Positions 34,467 through 43,080 of a stretch of DNA of 64,000 nucleotides are shown here, piece by piece. The position numbers and the translations under genes were made by a program. The notes beneath the pieces are model-generated. The model did not search any database and was not told the DNA's origin. It worked only from the letters and a program-made list of their open reading frames with translations. The stretch is from Candidatus Edwardsiibacteriota bacterium (GTDB lineage Bacteria; Edwardsbacteria; AC1; EtOH8), in NCBI GenBank assembly GCA_020053305.1, contig JAGVNJ010000051.1:1-64000 (forward strand). The letters run 5' to 3'. Position 1 is the first letter of the stretch; each line of letters starts with the position of its first letter.

Positions 34467-37445
34467 ATGATCCCGACCAATCAAAAAACAAACCATACCA
34501 GTTTGCTGCCGCTGGACGATTTCTATTCATCCAAATTGCAGCGGCTGATGTCCTACCGGGTCCGCCGGGTCCTGCTGGTGGCCAGCCTGTATGATTCCTT
34601 CATTATGGAGGAGGAGGGCCGGCTGGCCGACCTGCTGGGCCAGATCTACAAGCAGCGCGACCTGGGCTATGTGCCGGTCATCACCCGGGCCACCGGCGGC
34701 CAGGCCGCCCTCAAGGCGCTGGATGACGAACCGTTCGACCTGGTGGTCACCATCCAGCGGCTGGGGGACATGGACCCCTTCACCTTCGGCCGGACGGTCA
34801 AGGAAAAGCACCCCGGCCTTCCGGTGGTGGTGCTGGCCTACAACACCCCCGAGCTGCAGCGGCTGGTGGAGGCCGACGACGGCCGCTCGGTGGACAAGAT
34901 CTTCGCCTGGCAGGGCGACGGCAAGATAATGGCCGGCATCATCCAGTACATCGAGGACGTCAAGAACTCCGAGCACGACACCGGGCTGGTGGGGGTCCCC
35001 AACCTGCTGGTGCTGGAGGACTCGGTCCAGTTCTATTCCTCCTACATCTATTTGATCTACGAGGAGCTGTGGAACCAGACCAGCCGGCTGCTGGACGATA
35101 ACCTGCCATTCACCCAGAGGGTGCTCCGGCAGAACGGCCGGCCCCAGGTCCACCTGGCCGGCAGCTACGAACAAGCGGTGGCCATCTACCAAAAGTACCG
35201 GGACAGCATGCTGGGCATCTTCAGCGACATCCGCTGCCCCCGCAATGGAAAGCTTGACGACCGGGCCGGGATCGATTTCGTCAAAATGGTACGGTCCCAA
35301 CAGCCCTATCTGCCGATAATGTTCCAGTCCAGCGAGGAGAACACCCGGCAGGTGGCCCGGGAGCTGAACGCGGCCCACCTGCTGAAGAACAGCCCCACCC
35401 TGATCAGCGATTTCCACCAGATCCTGACCGATCATTTCGATTTCGGCGATCTGGTGTTCCGGGATGAAAACCGGAACGAAGTGGCCCGGGTGGCCAATAT
35501 CGAGGCTTTTCTGTCGGTGGTGGAAAGCCTGCCGCCCGACCTGCTGTGGACCTATTACCGCCAGGACGACCTTAAGCGCTGGCTGCTGGTCCGCACCGAG
35601 TTTCAGCTGGCCGAAAAGATCTACCAGCCAGGGATCGCCGGCCAAGCCGACCCCCTGCTGCTGCGCCGGGCCATCAGGGAGGCTTTCCTGGAGCATTACA
35701 ACGGCATGCACCGGGGCGGCGTTTATTATTACTCCCGCCAGTTCAGGATCAAGCAGTGGCATTTCTACCGGATGGGCGGCGGCTCCATGGGCGGCAAGGC
35801 CCGGGGCCTGGCCTTCATCGACAAGGTCCTGACCGCCAACCTGAAGGACGATGACTTTCCGGAGGTCCGGATCGCCATCCCCCGGACCCTGGTGCTGGGC
35901 ACCGACCTGTTTGACGATTTCATCCGCAAGAATGATCTCTTCAGCATGGCCCTGCGGGAGACCTCGGACATCCGGATCGCCAACGCCTTCATCCATGCCG
36001 AACTGCCGGCCACCATCGTGGGCGACTTGCTGGACTTCATCCGGCAGCTCAAGACCCCGCTGGCGGTGAGGTCCTCCAGCCTGCTGGAGGACGCCCTCTA
36101 CCAGCCCTTCGCCGGGATTTACGTCACCAAGATGATCCCCAACAACGAGCCGAACCTGGATGCCCGTTTCCTGAGCCTGGCCAACGCCATCAAGCTGGTG
36201 TGGGCCTCCACCTTCTTCCAGCAGGCCAAGGCCTATATCGAATCCACCAACCACCGGGTGGAGGAGGAGAAGATGGCGGTGGCCATCCAGGAGGTGGTGG
36301 GCCAGAAACGGAACGGCAGTTTTTATCCCGATTTCTCCGGGGTGGCCCGCTCCTACAACTTCTATCCGGTGGGCAGCGCCACCCCCGAGGACGGCGTGGT
36401 CAACCTGGCCCTGGGGCTGGGCAAGACGGTGGTGGACGGCGGGGCCACCTTAAGGTTCACCCCGGCCTATCCCCTCGTTCTGCCGCAGTTCGGCACCACC
36501 AAGGAGATGCTCAACAATTCCCAGCGCGAATTCTACGCCATAAACATGCGGCCCCTGGCCACCACCGCCTTTGCCGAGGAGGACCAGTACCTGCTGAAGG
36601 CCGACCTGAAACAGGCCGAACTGGACGGCACCCTGGCCAACCTGGCCTCCACCTATTCCTCCCAGAACGACCAGTTCTACGACGGCATCAACCAGCCCGG
36701 GCCCCGCAGCGTCACCTTTGCCAACATCCTGAAGAACGGCGTCTTCCCCCTGGCCGGCATTTTGGAGCGGCTGCTGAAGCTCTCCCGGGAGGCCATGGGC
36801 TGCCCCATCGAGATGGAGTTCGCGGTGAATTTGGACCCCCGGAATGTCCTGCCGGCCGAGTTCGGCTTTCTGCAGGTGCGCCCCCTGGTGGTGGGCGACG
36901 AGCTGGTCAAGGTGGACCTCAGGGAGAACAATTTCAAGGACGCCCTGTGCTACAGCCACCAGGTGCTGGGCAACGGGGTCAACCAGGAGCTGCGCGATCT
37001 GGTCTACGTCAAGCCGGACACCTTCAACGCCGCCAACAGCCAGATGATAGCCAGCGAGATAGAGAAGTTCAACGCCCGTCTCAAGGAGGAGGATCGCAAT
37101 TATATCCTGGTCGGACCCGGCCGCTGGGGGTCCTCCGATCCCTGGCTGGGCATCCCGGTCAAATGGAACCAGATCAGCCGGGCCAAGACCATGGTCGAGG
37201 TCAGCCTGCCCAACATGAACGTGGATCCCTCCCAGGGCTCGCATTTCTTCCAGAACATGACCTCGCTGAGGATCGGCTATTTCACCGTGCCCCTGGACCC
37301 GGAGCACGGCGGGTTGGACTGGCCGCGGCTGGAGCAGGGTCCGGTGGTCGGCGAATCGGAGAACGTCCGGCACCTGCGGTTTGCCAAACCGCTGACGGTG
37401 ATGATCGACGGCCGCACCGGCCACGGGGTAATTTTGTTAGGCTGA
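34467..37445 (+). CDS. PEP/pyruvate-binding-domain protein with receiver-like N-terminus
   Basis: 992 residues. The N-terminal third holds two regions that look like degenerate response-regulator receivers: RVLLVASLYDSFIMEEEGRLADLLG ... PFDLVVTIQRLGDMDPF, and NLLVLEDSVQFYSSYIYLIYEEL ... GIFSDIRCPRNGKLDDRAGIDFVKMVRS. From about residue 420 comes a PPDK/PEP-synthase N-terminal ATP-grasp domain: GGGSMGGKARGLAFIDK, TPLAVRSSSLLEDALYQPFAGIY, MAVAIQEVVG, LGLGKTVVDGG, FGFLQVRPL. The phosphohistidine and PEP-cleaving domains of true PPDK are absent, so it is not a complete PEP synthase. The reaction is unknown; phosphotransfer or regulation is a guess. A shorter paralogue follows 37 bp downstream. Confidence 0.8.
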   Translation: MIPTNQKTNHTSLLPLDDFYSSKLQRLMSYRVRRVLLVASLYDSFIMEEEGRLADLLGQIYKQRDLGYVPVITRATGGQAALKALDDEPFDLVVTIQRLGDMDPFTFGRTVKEKHPGLPVVVLAYNTPELQRLVEADDGRSVDKIFAWQGDGKIMAGIIQYIEDVKNSEHDTGLVGVPNLLVLEDSVQFYSSYIYLIYEELWNQTSRLLDDNLPFTQRVLRQNGRPQVHLAGSYEQAVAIYQKYRDSMLGIFSDIRCPRNGKLDDRAGIDFVKMVRSQQPYLPIMFQSSEENTRQVARELNAAHLLKNSPTLISDFHQILTDHFDFGDLVFRDENRNEVARVANIEAFLSVVESLPPDLLWTYYRQDDLKRWLLVRTEFQLAEKIYQPGIAGQADPLLLRRAIREAFLEHYNGMHRGGVYYYSRQFRIKQWHFYRMGGGSMGGKARGLAFIDKVLTANLKDDDFPEVRIAIPRTLVLGTDLFDDFIRKNDLFSMALRETSDIRIANAFIHAELPATIVGDLLDFIRQLKTPLAVRSSSLLEDALYQPFAGIYVTKMIPNNEPNLDARFLSLANAIKLVWASTFFQQAKAYIESTNHRVEEEKMAVAIQEVVGQKRNGSFYPDFSGVARSYNFYPVGSATPEDGVVNLALGLGKTVVDGGATLRFTPAYPLVLPQFGTTKEMLNNSQREFYAINMRPLATTAFAEEDQYLLKADLKQAELDGTLANLASTYSSQNDQFYDGINQPGPRSVTFANILKNGVFPLAGILERLLKLSREAMGCPIEMEFAVNLDPRNVLPAEFGFLQVRPLVVGDELVKVDLRENNFKDALCYSHQVLGNGVNQELRDLVYVKPDTFNAANSQMIASEIEKFNARLKEEDRNYILVGPGRWGSSDPWLGIPVKWNQISRAKTMVEVSLPNMNVDPSQGSHFFQNMTSLRIGYFTVPLDPEHGGLDWPRLEQGPVVGESENVRHLRFAKPLTVMIDGRTGHGVILLG

Positions 37446-37482
37446 AAATTTTAAATATTAACCCATCAACGGGAGAACCGCA

Positions 37483-39783
37483 TTGCCCCAGAATAAACCC
37501 GAATGGCAGGTGATCATCGACCTGCTGCGCGATACCAATCCCATCCTGCTGAACCGGATCGGCCGCAAGATGATGAACTATCTCTACAAGCGCAACATCT
37601 CCAGGATCGAGGAGCTGATGAAGCGTCTGGACTCCACCTCCACCGACTGGGAGTACAGCGAGAACCAGCCCATGCCCCGCCTGAACCAGGTGCTGCTGCA
37701 GGAGATCATGGACGAGGTGTTCACCATCGCCGCCCAAGAGGTCAGCGCCGAGGAGCTCGCCCGGATGATCAGCCTGTGGGTCAAGCACGAGCAGGCCCGC
37801 TTCCTGGCCATGGCCGCCGAAAAGCGGGACGTCCCCTTGGCCGACATCACCGAGGCCGTCACCCGCTTCAGCCTGATGCCCGACGCCCAGAAGAGCCTGT
37901 CGCCCGAGGAGCGCATAGGGGTCCGGGTGGCCCTGATCCGGCGCTTCTTCAGCGAGGACCTGGATTACATCAATATCACCAAGAAATTCGTGACGGTTTT
38001 CGATTTCGCCCCGGTGCTGTCCCGCACCATCGGGCCAGCGGCCGGCAATGGCAAGCTGGGAGGCAAGGCCGCCGGATTGTTTAGGGCTGAAAAAATACTG
38101 CTGGCCGCCAAGAAGGACAACATCGCCCTGCGTAACCTGTCCATCCCCAAGACCTGGTACGTTACCTCGGACGGCATTATGGATTTTCTGCACTTCAACG
38201 CACTGGAGGAGATGCCCACCATCAAGTACCGCGATCCGGTGGAGATCCGCCAGGAGTACCCTTACATCGAGCAGATATTCAAAAATTCCTCCATGTCGCC
38301 CGAGATCATCGCCGGCCTGAGCCTGGCCCTGGACGATTTCGGCGACCGCCCGCTGGTGGTGCGCTCCTCCAGCCTGCTGGAGGATACTTTGGGAGCCTCC
38401 TTTGCCGGAAAATACAAGAGCCTATTCGTGGCCAACCAGGGCACCAAGCGCGAGAAACTGGAGGCCCTGATCGACGCCATCGAGGAGGTGTACGCCAGCG
38501 TCTTCGGACCGGACCCCATCGAGTACCGCCGGGAGCGGGGCCTGCTGGACTTCAACGAGGAGATGGCCATCGTCATCCAGGAGGTGGTGGGCCGCCGGAT
38601 CGGCAAATACTTTTTCCCGGCCTACGCCGGGGTGGCCTTCAGTTCCAACGAGTTCCGCTGGTCGCCCCGCATCCGGCGGGAGGACGGCATCATCCGGCTG
38701 GTGGCCGGCCTGGGCACCCGGGCGGTGGACCGGATGGGCGACGACTATCCGGCCCTGGTCTGTCCCGGCCAGCCCGGCCTGAAGGTTAATGTCAGCCCCG
38801 AGGAGGTGATGTGGTATTCCCAGAAGAACATCGACGTCATTAACCTGACCACCCGCCGCTTCGAGACCGTCAACTTCGAGAAGCTGGTCCAGGAGCATGG
38901 CCAGGAGTATCCGGCCCTGCCCCAGATCATCTCCATCTACCAGGACGGCCAGCTGTTCTCCCCGGTGGGCACCATGATAGACTACGACAAGGGCGCCCCG
39001 GTGGTCACCTTCTCCAAACTGCTGACCCACGGCCCCTTCATCCCCCAGATCAGGGCCATACTGGACATCCTCAGCAAGGAGCTGGGCTGGCCGGTGGACA
39101 TAGAGTTCGCCTGCGACGGCGACATCCACAAGCTGTACCTGCTGCAGTGCCGGCCCCAGAGCCAGTCGGGCGGGGTGCATAACATTCCGGTGCCCAAGGA
39201 TGTGCCCCGGGACGATATTCTATTCACCGCCGGCAGATACGTTACCACCGCCCAGGTGGAGGACATCGAATACCTGGTCTATGTGGACCCCGCGGAATAC
39301 GATTCCCTGCCCACCATGGAGGAGCTGATCCAGGTGGGCCGCACCATCGGCGAATTGAACAATAAACTTCCGCGACAGAAGTTCATCCTGATGGGGCCGG
39401 GCCGCTGGGGCAGCCGGGGCGACATCAAGCTGGGGGTGCGGGTGGGATATTCGGACATCAACAACACCGCCATGCTGATCGAGGTGGCCAGAAAGAAGAA
39501 GGATTACGTGCCCGAGGTCTCCTTCGGCACCCATTTCTTCCAGGACCTGGTGGAGGCCCGGATCCGCTACCTGCCGCTGTATCCCGACGAGAAGAACATG
39601 GTGTTCAACGAGAAGTTCTTCCAGAACGCCCCCAACCTGCTGAGGAGGATACTGCCGGAAGTCAAGAAGATGGACAAGGTCATCAAGGTGATCAACGTTT
39701 CCAAGATGATGGCCGACGCCACGGTCTCGGTGATCATGGACGGCGACAACGACCAGGCGCTGGGATTTATTAAAAGAAAGTAG
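37483..39783 (+). CDS. PEP/pyruvate-binding-domain protein, paralogue without receiver domain
   Basis: 766 residues from a TTG start (ribosome binding site GGGAG nine bases upstream). The N-terminal helical region (MPQNKPEWQVIIDLLRDTNPILLNRIGRKMMNYLY) is followed by the same ATP-grasp module as the preceding gene: GKLGGKAAGLFRAEKILLAAK, PLVVRSSSLLEDTLGASFAGKYKSLF, MAIVIQEVVGRRIGKYF, VAGLGTRAVDRMGDDYP, YLLQCRPQS, FILMGPGRWGSRGD. No phosphohistidine domain is recognisable. The two genes are co-transcribed and probably act together. Their shared FILMGPGRWGS / YILVGPGRWGSS C-terminal block is a good family marker. Confidence 0.8.
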   Translation: MPQNKPEWQVIIDLLRDTNPILLNRIGRKMMNYLYKRNISRIEELMKRLDSTSTDWEYSENQPMPRLNQVLLQEIMDEVFTIAAQEVSAEELARMISLWVKHEQARFLAMAAEKRDVPLADITEAVTRFSLMPDAQKSLSPEERIGVRVALIRRFFSEDLDYINITKKFVTVFDFAPVLSRTIGPAAGNGKLGGKAAGLFRAEKILLAAKKDNIALRNLSIPKTWYVTSDGIMDFLHFNALEEMPTIKYRDPVEIRQEYPYIEQIFKNSSMSPEIIAGLSLALDDFGDRPLVVRSSSLLEDTLGASFAGKYKSLFVANQGTKREKLEALIDAIEEVYASVFGPDPIEYRRERGLLDFNEEMAIVIQEVVGRRIGKYFFPAYAGVAFSSNEFRWSPRIRREDGIIRLVAGLGTRAVDRMGDDYPALVCPGQPGLKVNVSPEEVMWYSQKNIDVINLTTRRFETVNFEKLVQEHGQEYPALPQIISIYQDGQLFSPVGTMIDYDKGAPVVTFSKLLTHGPFIPQIRAILDILSKELGWPVDIEFACDGDIHKLYLLQCRPQSQSGGVHNIPVPKDVPRDDILFTAGRYVTTAQVEDIEYLVYVDPAEYDSLPTMEELIQVGRTIGELNNKLPRQKFILMGPGRWGSRGDIKLGVRVGYSDINNTAMLIEVARKKKDYVPEVSFGTHFFQDLVEARIRYLPLYPDEKNMVFNEKFFQNAPNLLRRILPEVKKMDKVIKVINVSKMMADATVSVIMDGDNDQALGFIKRK

Positions 39784-39837
39784 CGGCTACAGCACACAGA
39801 TAACACGGATGGGTACGAATTTTAGAGGAATATTGAA

Positions 39838-40275
39838 ATGTTGTTGAGAAATATAATTACCTCTACTTTCCGAATATGTTTTGCTATTAATGTTATTATA
39901 TTTATTTCATTTTTTTATCTCTATTTTAGCCTAATGAAACCGCTATCATTGGTACCATACAAATTAGCCGAGAAAAAGGCGCTAATAGATATTGCACGTA
40001 AAAGGTATATTATTCACACTAGAGGCTTGCCAATGATTAATGCTTATTCGGAATATTACAATAACTACTTGAAGGAAAGATATGGCGTGGTTTTTATCGG
40101 TCATGGCTGTGTCGTTGTTAGTGATGTTACGTATCTGCTGCAAAGTTATAATAAGACTATGCTTTCTTTTCTTAACACACATTATTCAAAAGACATTTTC
40201 CATGAAGCTGATTCATTGGCCAGAATTCATGCAGTAAAGTATGACAGCATGTATTTTTATAAAAGTATACGATAA
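39838..40275 (+). CDS. hypothetical AT-rich protein with N-terminal membrane segment
   Basis: 145 residues. A single membrane span (about 16-34, CFAINVIIFISFFYLYFSL) is followed by a small soluble domain, with SLVPYKLAEKKALIDIARKRYIIHTRGL and VVFIGHGCVVVSDVTYLLQSYN. Ribosome binding site AGAGGAA. Composition is much more AT-rich than both neighbours, so probably acquired. The opposite strand has short open frames, but these lack ribosome binding sites. I do not recognise the family. Confidence 0.55.
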   Translation: MLLRNIITSTFRICFAINVIIFISFFYLYFSLMKPLSLVPYKLAEKKALIDIARKRYIIHTRGLPMINAYSEYYNNYLKERYGVVFIGHGCVVVSDVTYLLQSYNKTMLSFLNTHYSKDIFHEADSLARIHAVKYDSMYFYKSIR

Positions 40276-40580
40276 CAGACTCAAGCCTGCCCTTAGAGAA
40301 AAGACAAGCAAACCCACCTCGCTCAATCAATAATTTAAGAAACCTGTCATTCCTGACAATCTTATAACTGAATTCACCTTTCCCGTTGGCTACCATGAAT
40401 TCCATTCAAAACAACTCTTTAACTTCCAGCTTAACCGGCCGTATTCCTTTGGGTATGCCAGATACTAAGATCTGCTGTGCTGCCTATCAACAAGATCAAC
40501 TCCGAACACAAACAAGAACAAGAACACACAAAGCCCCCGCTTTTAGCGGGGGCTTTATTAATTTTCGTTATTATTGCCTG
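40276..40580. other. 305-bp spacer with a terminator
   Basis: No supported gene. A terminator-like hairpin lies at 40530-40557. A minus-strand stretch encoding ILVSGIPKGIRPVKLEVKELF-stop (about 40395-40470) looks protein-like but has no start and may be a decayed gene end. Confidence 0.45.
40530..40557 (-). terminator. terminator of the DUF2378-like gene
   Basis: AAAGCCCCCGCT-TTT-AGCGGGGGCTTT stem. It ends 24 bases beyond the stop of the minus-strand gene at 40581. Confidence 0.8.
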
Positions 40581-41138
40581 TCAGATATTCCACTCCACCT
40601 TATAGCGGCACACCTTGCCGCCGGTGGCCCGGCATTCTTCCTCGGTTATTTTTATATCCCTGGCCCCGCACATCTTGAGGGCCTCCTTGTACCAGCCCAC
40701 CACCGTCAGGCAGTCCGGGACTGAAAAGGTCTTGGCCTCATACGTGGTTATCACCCCGGAGTTGGGGCCGGTGGCCTGGTATTCCCGGTAGCCGGTATCG
40801 TAATAGAACTTGTAGATGGAGCCGGTCTTCTTCATGAACGACTGGGGATTGCCCGGAGCCAGGAAGGTCCGGTGCTCCTTGGCCAGGCTCTTCTGGGCCG
40901 ACTTGGCCCCCAGCTGTTCGAACACCAGATCGTCTCCCTTGCCCAGCACCTTGACTATGGCCTTGTCGATGTGGTCGCCGATCTCGAAGGGATACCACTG
41001 GCTGGAGAGGATGGATTCGCCTATCAGCTGCCGGTCCTCCAGGGAAAGCCCGGCCAATACCTTTTCCCAGGCCCCTTGGCCGAAGTTCTCGTTGACGAAT
41101 TCCTTGCGGGCAGCTATTATCATGCCCTTGATCTTCAT
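40581..41138 (-). CDS. DUF2378 / V4R-like heme-NO-binding-fold protein
   Basis: 185 residues from MKIKGMIIAARKEFVNENFGQGAWEKVLAGL. This ATG is chosen over an ATG 20 codons upstream because family proteins begin at the IKG segment. Further family-like stretches: WYPFEIGDHIDKAIVKVLG, SIYKFYYDTGYREYQATGPNSGVITTY, PDCLTVVGWYKEALKMCGARDIKITEEECRATGGKVCRYKVEW. The ending CxxxGGxxCRYxVEW is typical of small-molecule-binding 4VR/heme-NO-like folds, in which Cys and aromatic residues line a pocket. Myxococcal paralogues (TIGR02265) are of unknown function. It stands alone; no cyclase or kinase is fused or adjacent. Confidence 0.65.
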   Translation of the reverse strand: MKIKGMIIAARKEFVNENFGQGAWEKVLAGLSLEDRQLIGESILSSQWYPFEIGDHIDKAIVKVLGKGDDLVFEQLGAKSAQKSLAKEHRTFLAPGNPQSFMKKTGSIYKFYYDTGYREYQATGPNSGVITTYEAKTFSVPDCLTVVGWYKEALKMCGARDIKITEEECRATGGKVCRYKVEWNI

Positions 41139-41224
41139 CGCTTCCGTTCTTTTAAAAATTGAGCATGTAATTATAGAAAACCCCGCCCCATAAGTCAATG
41201 GTATTGATATAGCTATTTACCGAC

Positions 41225-41251
41225 AAAAGCCCCCGCTTTCAGCGGAGGCTT
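41225..41251 (-). terminator. terminator downstream of the small basic peptide gene
   Basis: AAAGCCCCCGCT-TTC-AGCGGAGGCTTT, one mismatch, 45 bases after the stop of the 33-codon gene. Confidence 0.7.
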
Positions 41252-41295
41252 TGACATTTCTGTTATTGCAATTGCTTACTGGCCGGATCCAGTTT

Positions 41296-41397
41296 TTACT
41301 TGCCTGCCTTTTTCGCCTTTTTTGCCAGCCTTTTTTCCATCAGCGTTTTTCCGGCCTTCTTTTTACCGTCCTTTTTAATGTCCTGATCTTTACCCAT
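41296..41397 (-). CDS. 33-residue lysine-rich basic peptide
   Basis: ATG at 41397 with ribosome binding site GGAGAAAG. The product begins MGKDQDIKKDGKKKAGKTLM and continues EKRLAKKAKKAGK: 14 Lys and 1 Arg in 33 residues, no aromatic residue. It has its own terminator, which supports a real small gene. Such peptides may bind nucleic acid or ribosomes, but I have no evidence for a role. Confidence 0.6.
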   Translation of the reverse strand: MGKDQDIKKDGKKKAGKTLMEKRLAKKAKKAGK

Positions 41398-41517
41398 GAT
41401 CTTTCTCCGCTTTTAAAATTATATTTTGCCCCGGCCTTTAATGACGCAATTGTATCTCTCCGGTTGTTTTTTGTCAACATATTTTTTACGTTCAAATAGC
41501 TGTGCTTCAAACAAACC

Positions 41518-41546
41518 AAAGCCCCCGCTTACAGCGGGGGCTTTTA
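41518..41546 (-). terminator. terminator after the NADP-type gdhA
   Basis: AAAGCCCCCGCT-TAC-AGCGGGGGCTTTT stem. A second hairpin of the 'CCCTCTCCC...GGGAGGG' repeat family lies between it and the gene end (41553-41577). Confidence 0.8.
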
Positions 41547-41588
41547 GGTAAGTCCCTCTCCCAATGGGGGAGGGACTTAGGGTGGGGT

Positions 41589-42953
41589 CTATACCACGCC
41601 CTGGGCCACCATGGCCTTGGCCACTTTGACGAACCCGGCGATGTTGGCGCCCGCCAGATAGTCACCCTTGGTAGCGTAGGTCTCGGAGGCGTCCAGGCAC
41701 TGCTGGTGGATGGCCTGCATGATCCTCTGCAGCTTCTGGTCCACTTCCTCGCGGTTCCAGTACCAGCGGGAGCTCTGCTGGGCCATCTCCAAGCCCGAAG
41801 TGGCCACGCCGCCGGCGTTGGCCGCCTTGGCCGGCCCATACAGCACATTGTTGTCCTGGTAGATCTTGATGGCCGCCAGGTTGGAGGGCATGTTGGCGCC
41901 CTCGGAGACCAGGAAGCAGCCGTTCTTGACCATGGCCGCGGCATGGTTCTCGTCGATCTCGTTCTGGGTGGCGGAGGGGAAGGCACAGTCGAACTTGATG
42001 CCCTGTTCCTTGACCACATCCCAGACGCTCTTGCCCTCGTAATACTTGGCGCTCTTGTATTTGTCGGCATACTCCTTGGCCCGGCCGCGCTTGACCTCGG
42101 CCAGCTCCATGACGAACTTCAGTTTCTCAGCGTCGATGCCCTCCTCGTCGATGATGGTGCCGCTGGAGTCGGAGATGGACAGGGCCTTGCCGCCCAGCTG
42201 ATTGATCTTCTCGATGGTGTACTGGGTGACATTGCCCTTACCCGACACGATGCAGCGCAGACCCTTGTAATCCTTCTTGCGGGTGGCCAGCATCTCGGCC
42301 CCGAAATAGACCGCGCCGTAGCCGGTGGCCTCGGGCCGGATCAGCGATCCGCCGTACTCCCGGGCCCGGCCGGTCAGCACGCCGGTGAATTCGTTGCGGA
42401 TCTTTTTATAATATCCGTACATGAAGCCGATCTCCCGGCCGCCCACTCCGATGTCTCCGGCGGGCACGTCGGTGTCCTGGCCGATGTGACGGAACAATTC
42501 GCGCATGAAGGACTGGGTGAACTTCATCACTTCCATGTCGCTCTTGCCCTTGGGATCAAAGTCCGATCCGCCCTTGCCGCCGCCCATGGCCAGGGTGGTC
42601 AGGCTGTTCTTGAAGATCTGCTCAAAACCCAAAAACTTGATGATCCCCAGGTTGACCGAGGGGTGGAAGCGCAGGCCGCCCTTGTAGGGCCCGATGGCGT
42701 TGTTGAACTGTACCCGGAAACCCTTGTTGACCTGGACCTCGCCCTTGTCGTCCACCCAGGGCACCCGGAACATGACCACCCGGTCCGGCTCGCATACCCG
42801 CTCGTAGATCTTCCACTTGACGAACTCGGGGTGTTTGGCTACCGTCGGCTCCAGGGTTTTCATGACCTCCTCTACCGCTTGATGGAATTCCGGCTCCCCC
42901 GGATTCTTGGCCTTGATTTTGGCGATCACGTCGGTGATGTGGGACATCGGCAT
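41589..42953 (-). CDS. gdhA: NADP-specific glutamate dehydrogenase
   Basis: 454 residues, the hexameric class I GDH type usually NADP-linked and assimilatory. Motifs: RVPWVDDKGEVQVNKGFRVQFNNAIGPYKGGLRFHPSVNLGIIKFLGFEQIFKN, LPMGGGKGG-like LAMGGGKGGSDFDPKGKSD with the catalytic Lys, DTDVPAGDIGVGGREIGFMYG, GGSLIRPEATGYGAVYF, CIVSGKGNVTQYTIEKINQLGGKALSISDS, AFPSATQNEIDENHAAAMVKNGC, GANMPSNLAAIKIY. It uses a different subfamily from the 428-residue enzyme at 32980. Single gene with its own terminator. Confidence 0.95.
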   Translation of the reverse strand: MPMSHITDVIAKIKAKNPGEPEFHQAVEEVMKTLEPTVAKHPEFVKWKIYERVCEPDRVVMFRVPWVDDKGEVQVNKGFRVQFNNAIGPYKGGLRFHPSVNLGIIKFLGFEQIFKNSLTTLAMGGGKGGSDFDPKGKSDMEVMKFTQSFMRELFRHIGQDTDVPAGDIGVGGREIGFMYGYYKKIRNEFTGVLTGRAREYGGSLIRPEATGYGAVYFGAEMLATRKKDYKGLRCIVSGKGNVTQYTIEKINQLGGKALSISDSSGTIIDEEGIDAEKLKFVMELAEVKRGRAKEYADKYKSAKYYEGKSVWDVVKEQGIKFDCAFPSATQNEIDENHAAAMVKNGCFLVSEGANMPSNLAAIKIYQDNNVLYGPAKAANAGGVATSGLEMAQQSSRWYWNREEVDQKLQRIMQAIHQQCLDASETYATKGDYLAGANIAGFVKVAKAMVAQGVV

Positions 42954-43080
42954 CTCCTTAAAAGTTATAAGTTAAAGGGATATTGGGATGAAATGCTGTT
43001 TTGAGTCCATTAAGTTTTGTATTATATATCCTTACCTTCAAAGTGTCAAGCTAAATATCCGGGGATTTTAGTTCCCGCCA

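Noticed and set aside
34527-36254. 575-codon open frame on the minus strand opposite the PEP-binding gene
   Set aside because: A shadow of the GC-rich coding strand; it has no motifs. The same applies to 2740-4524, 41502-43004, 43090-44337 and 60328-61566.
40172-40405. 77-codon minus-strand frame
   Set aside because: It overlaps the better supported plus-strand gene, lacks a ribosome binding site and resembles nothing known.
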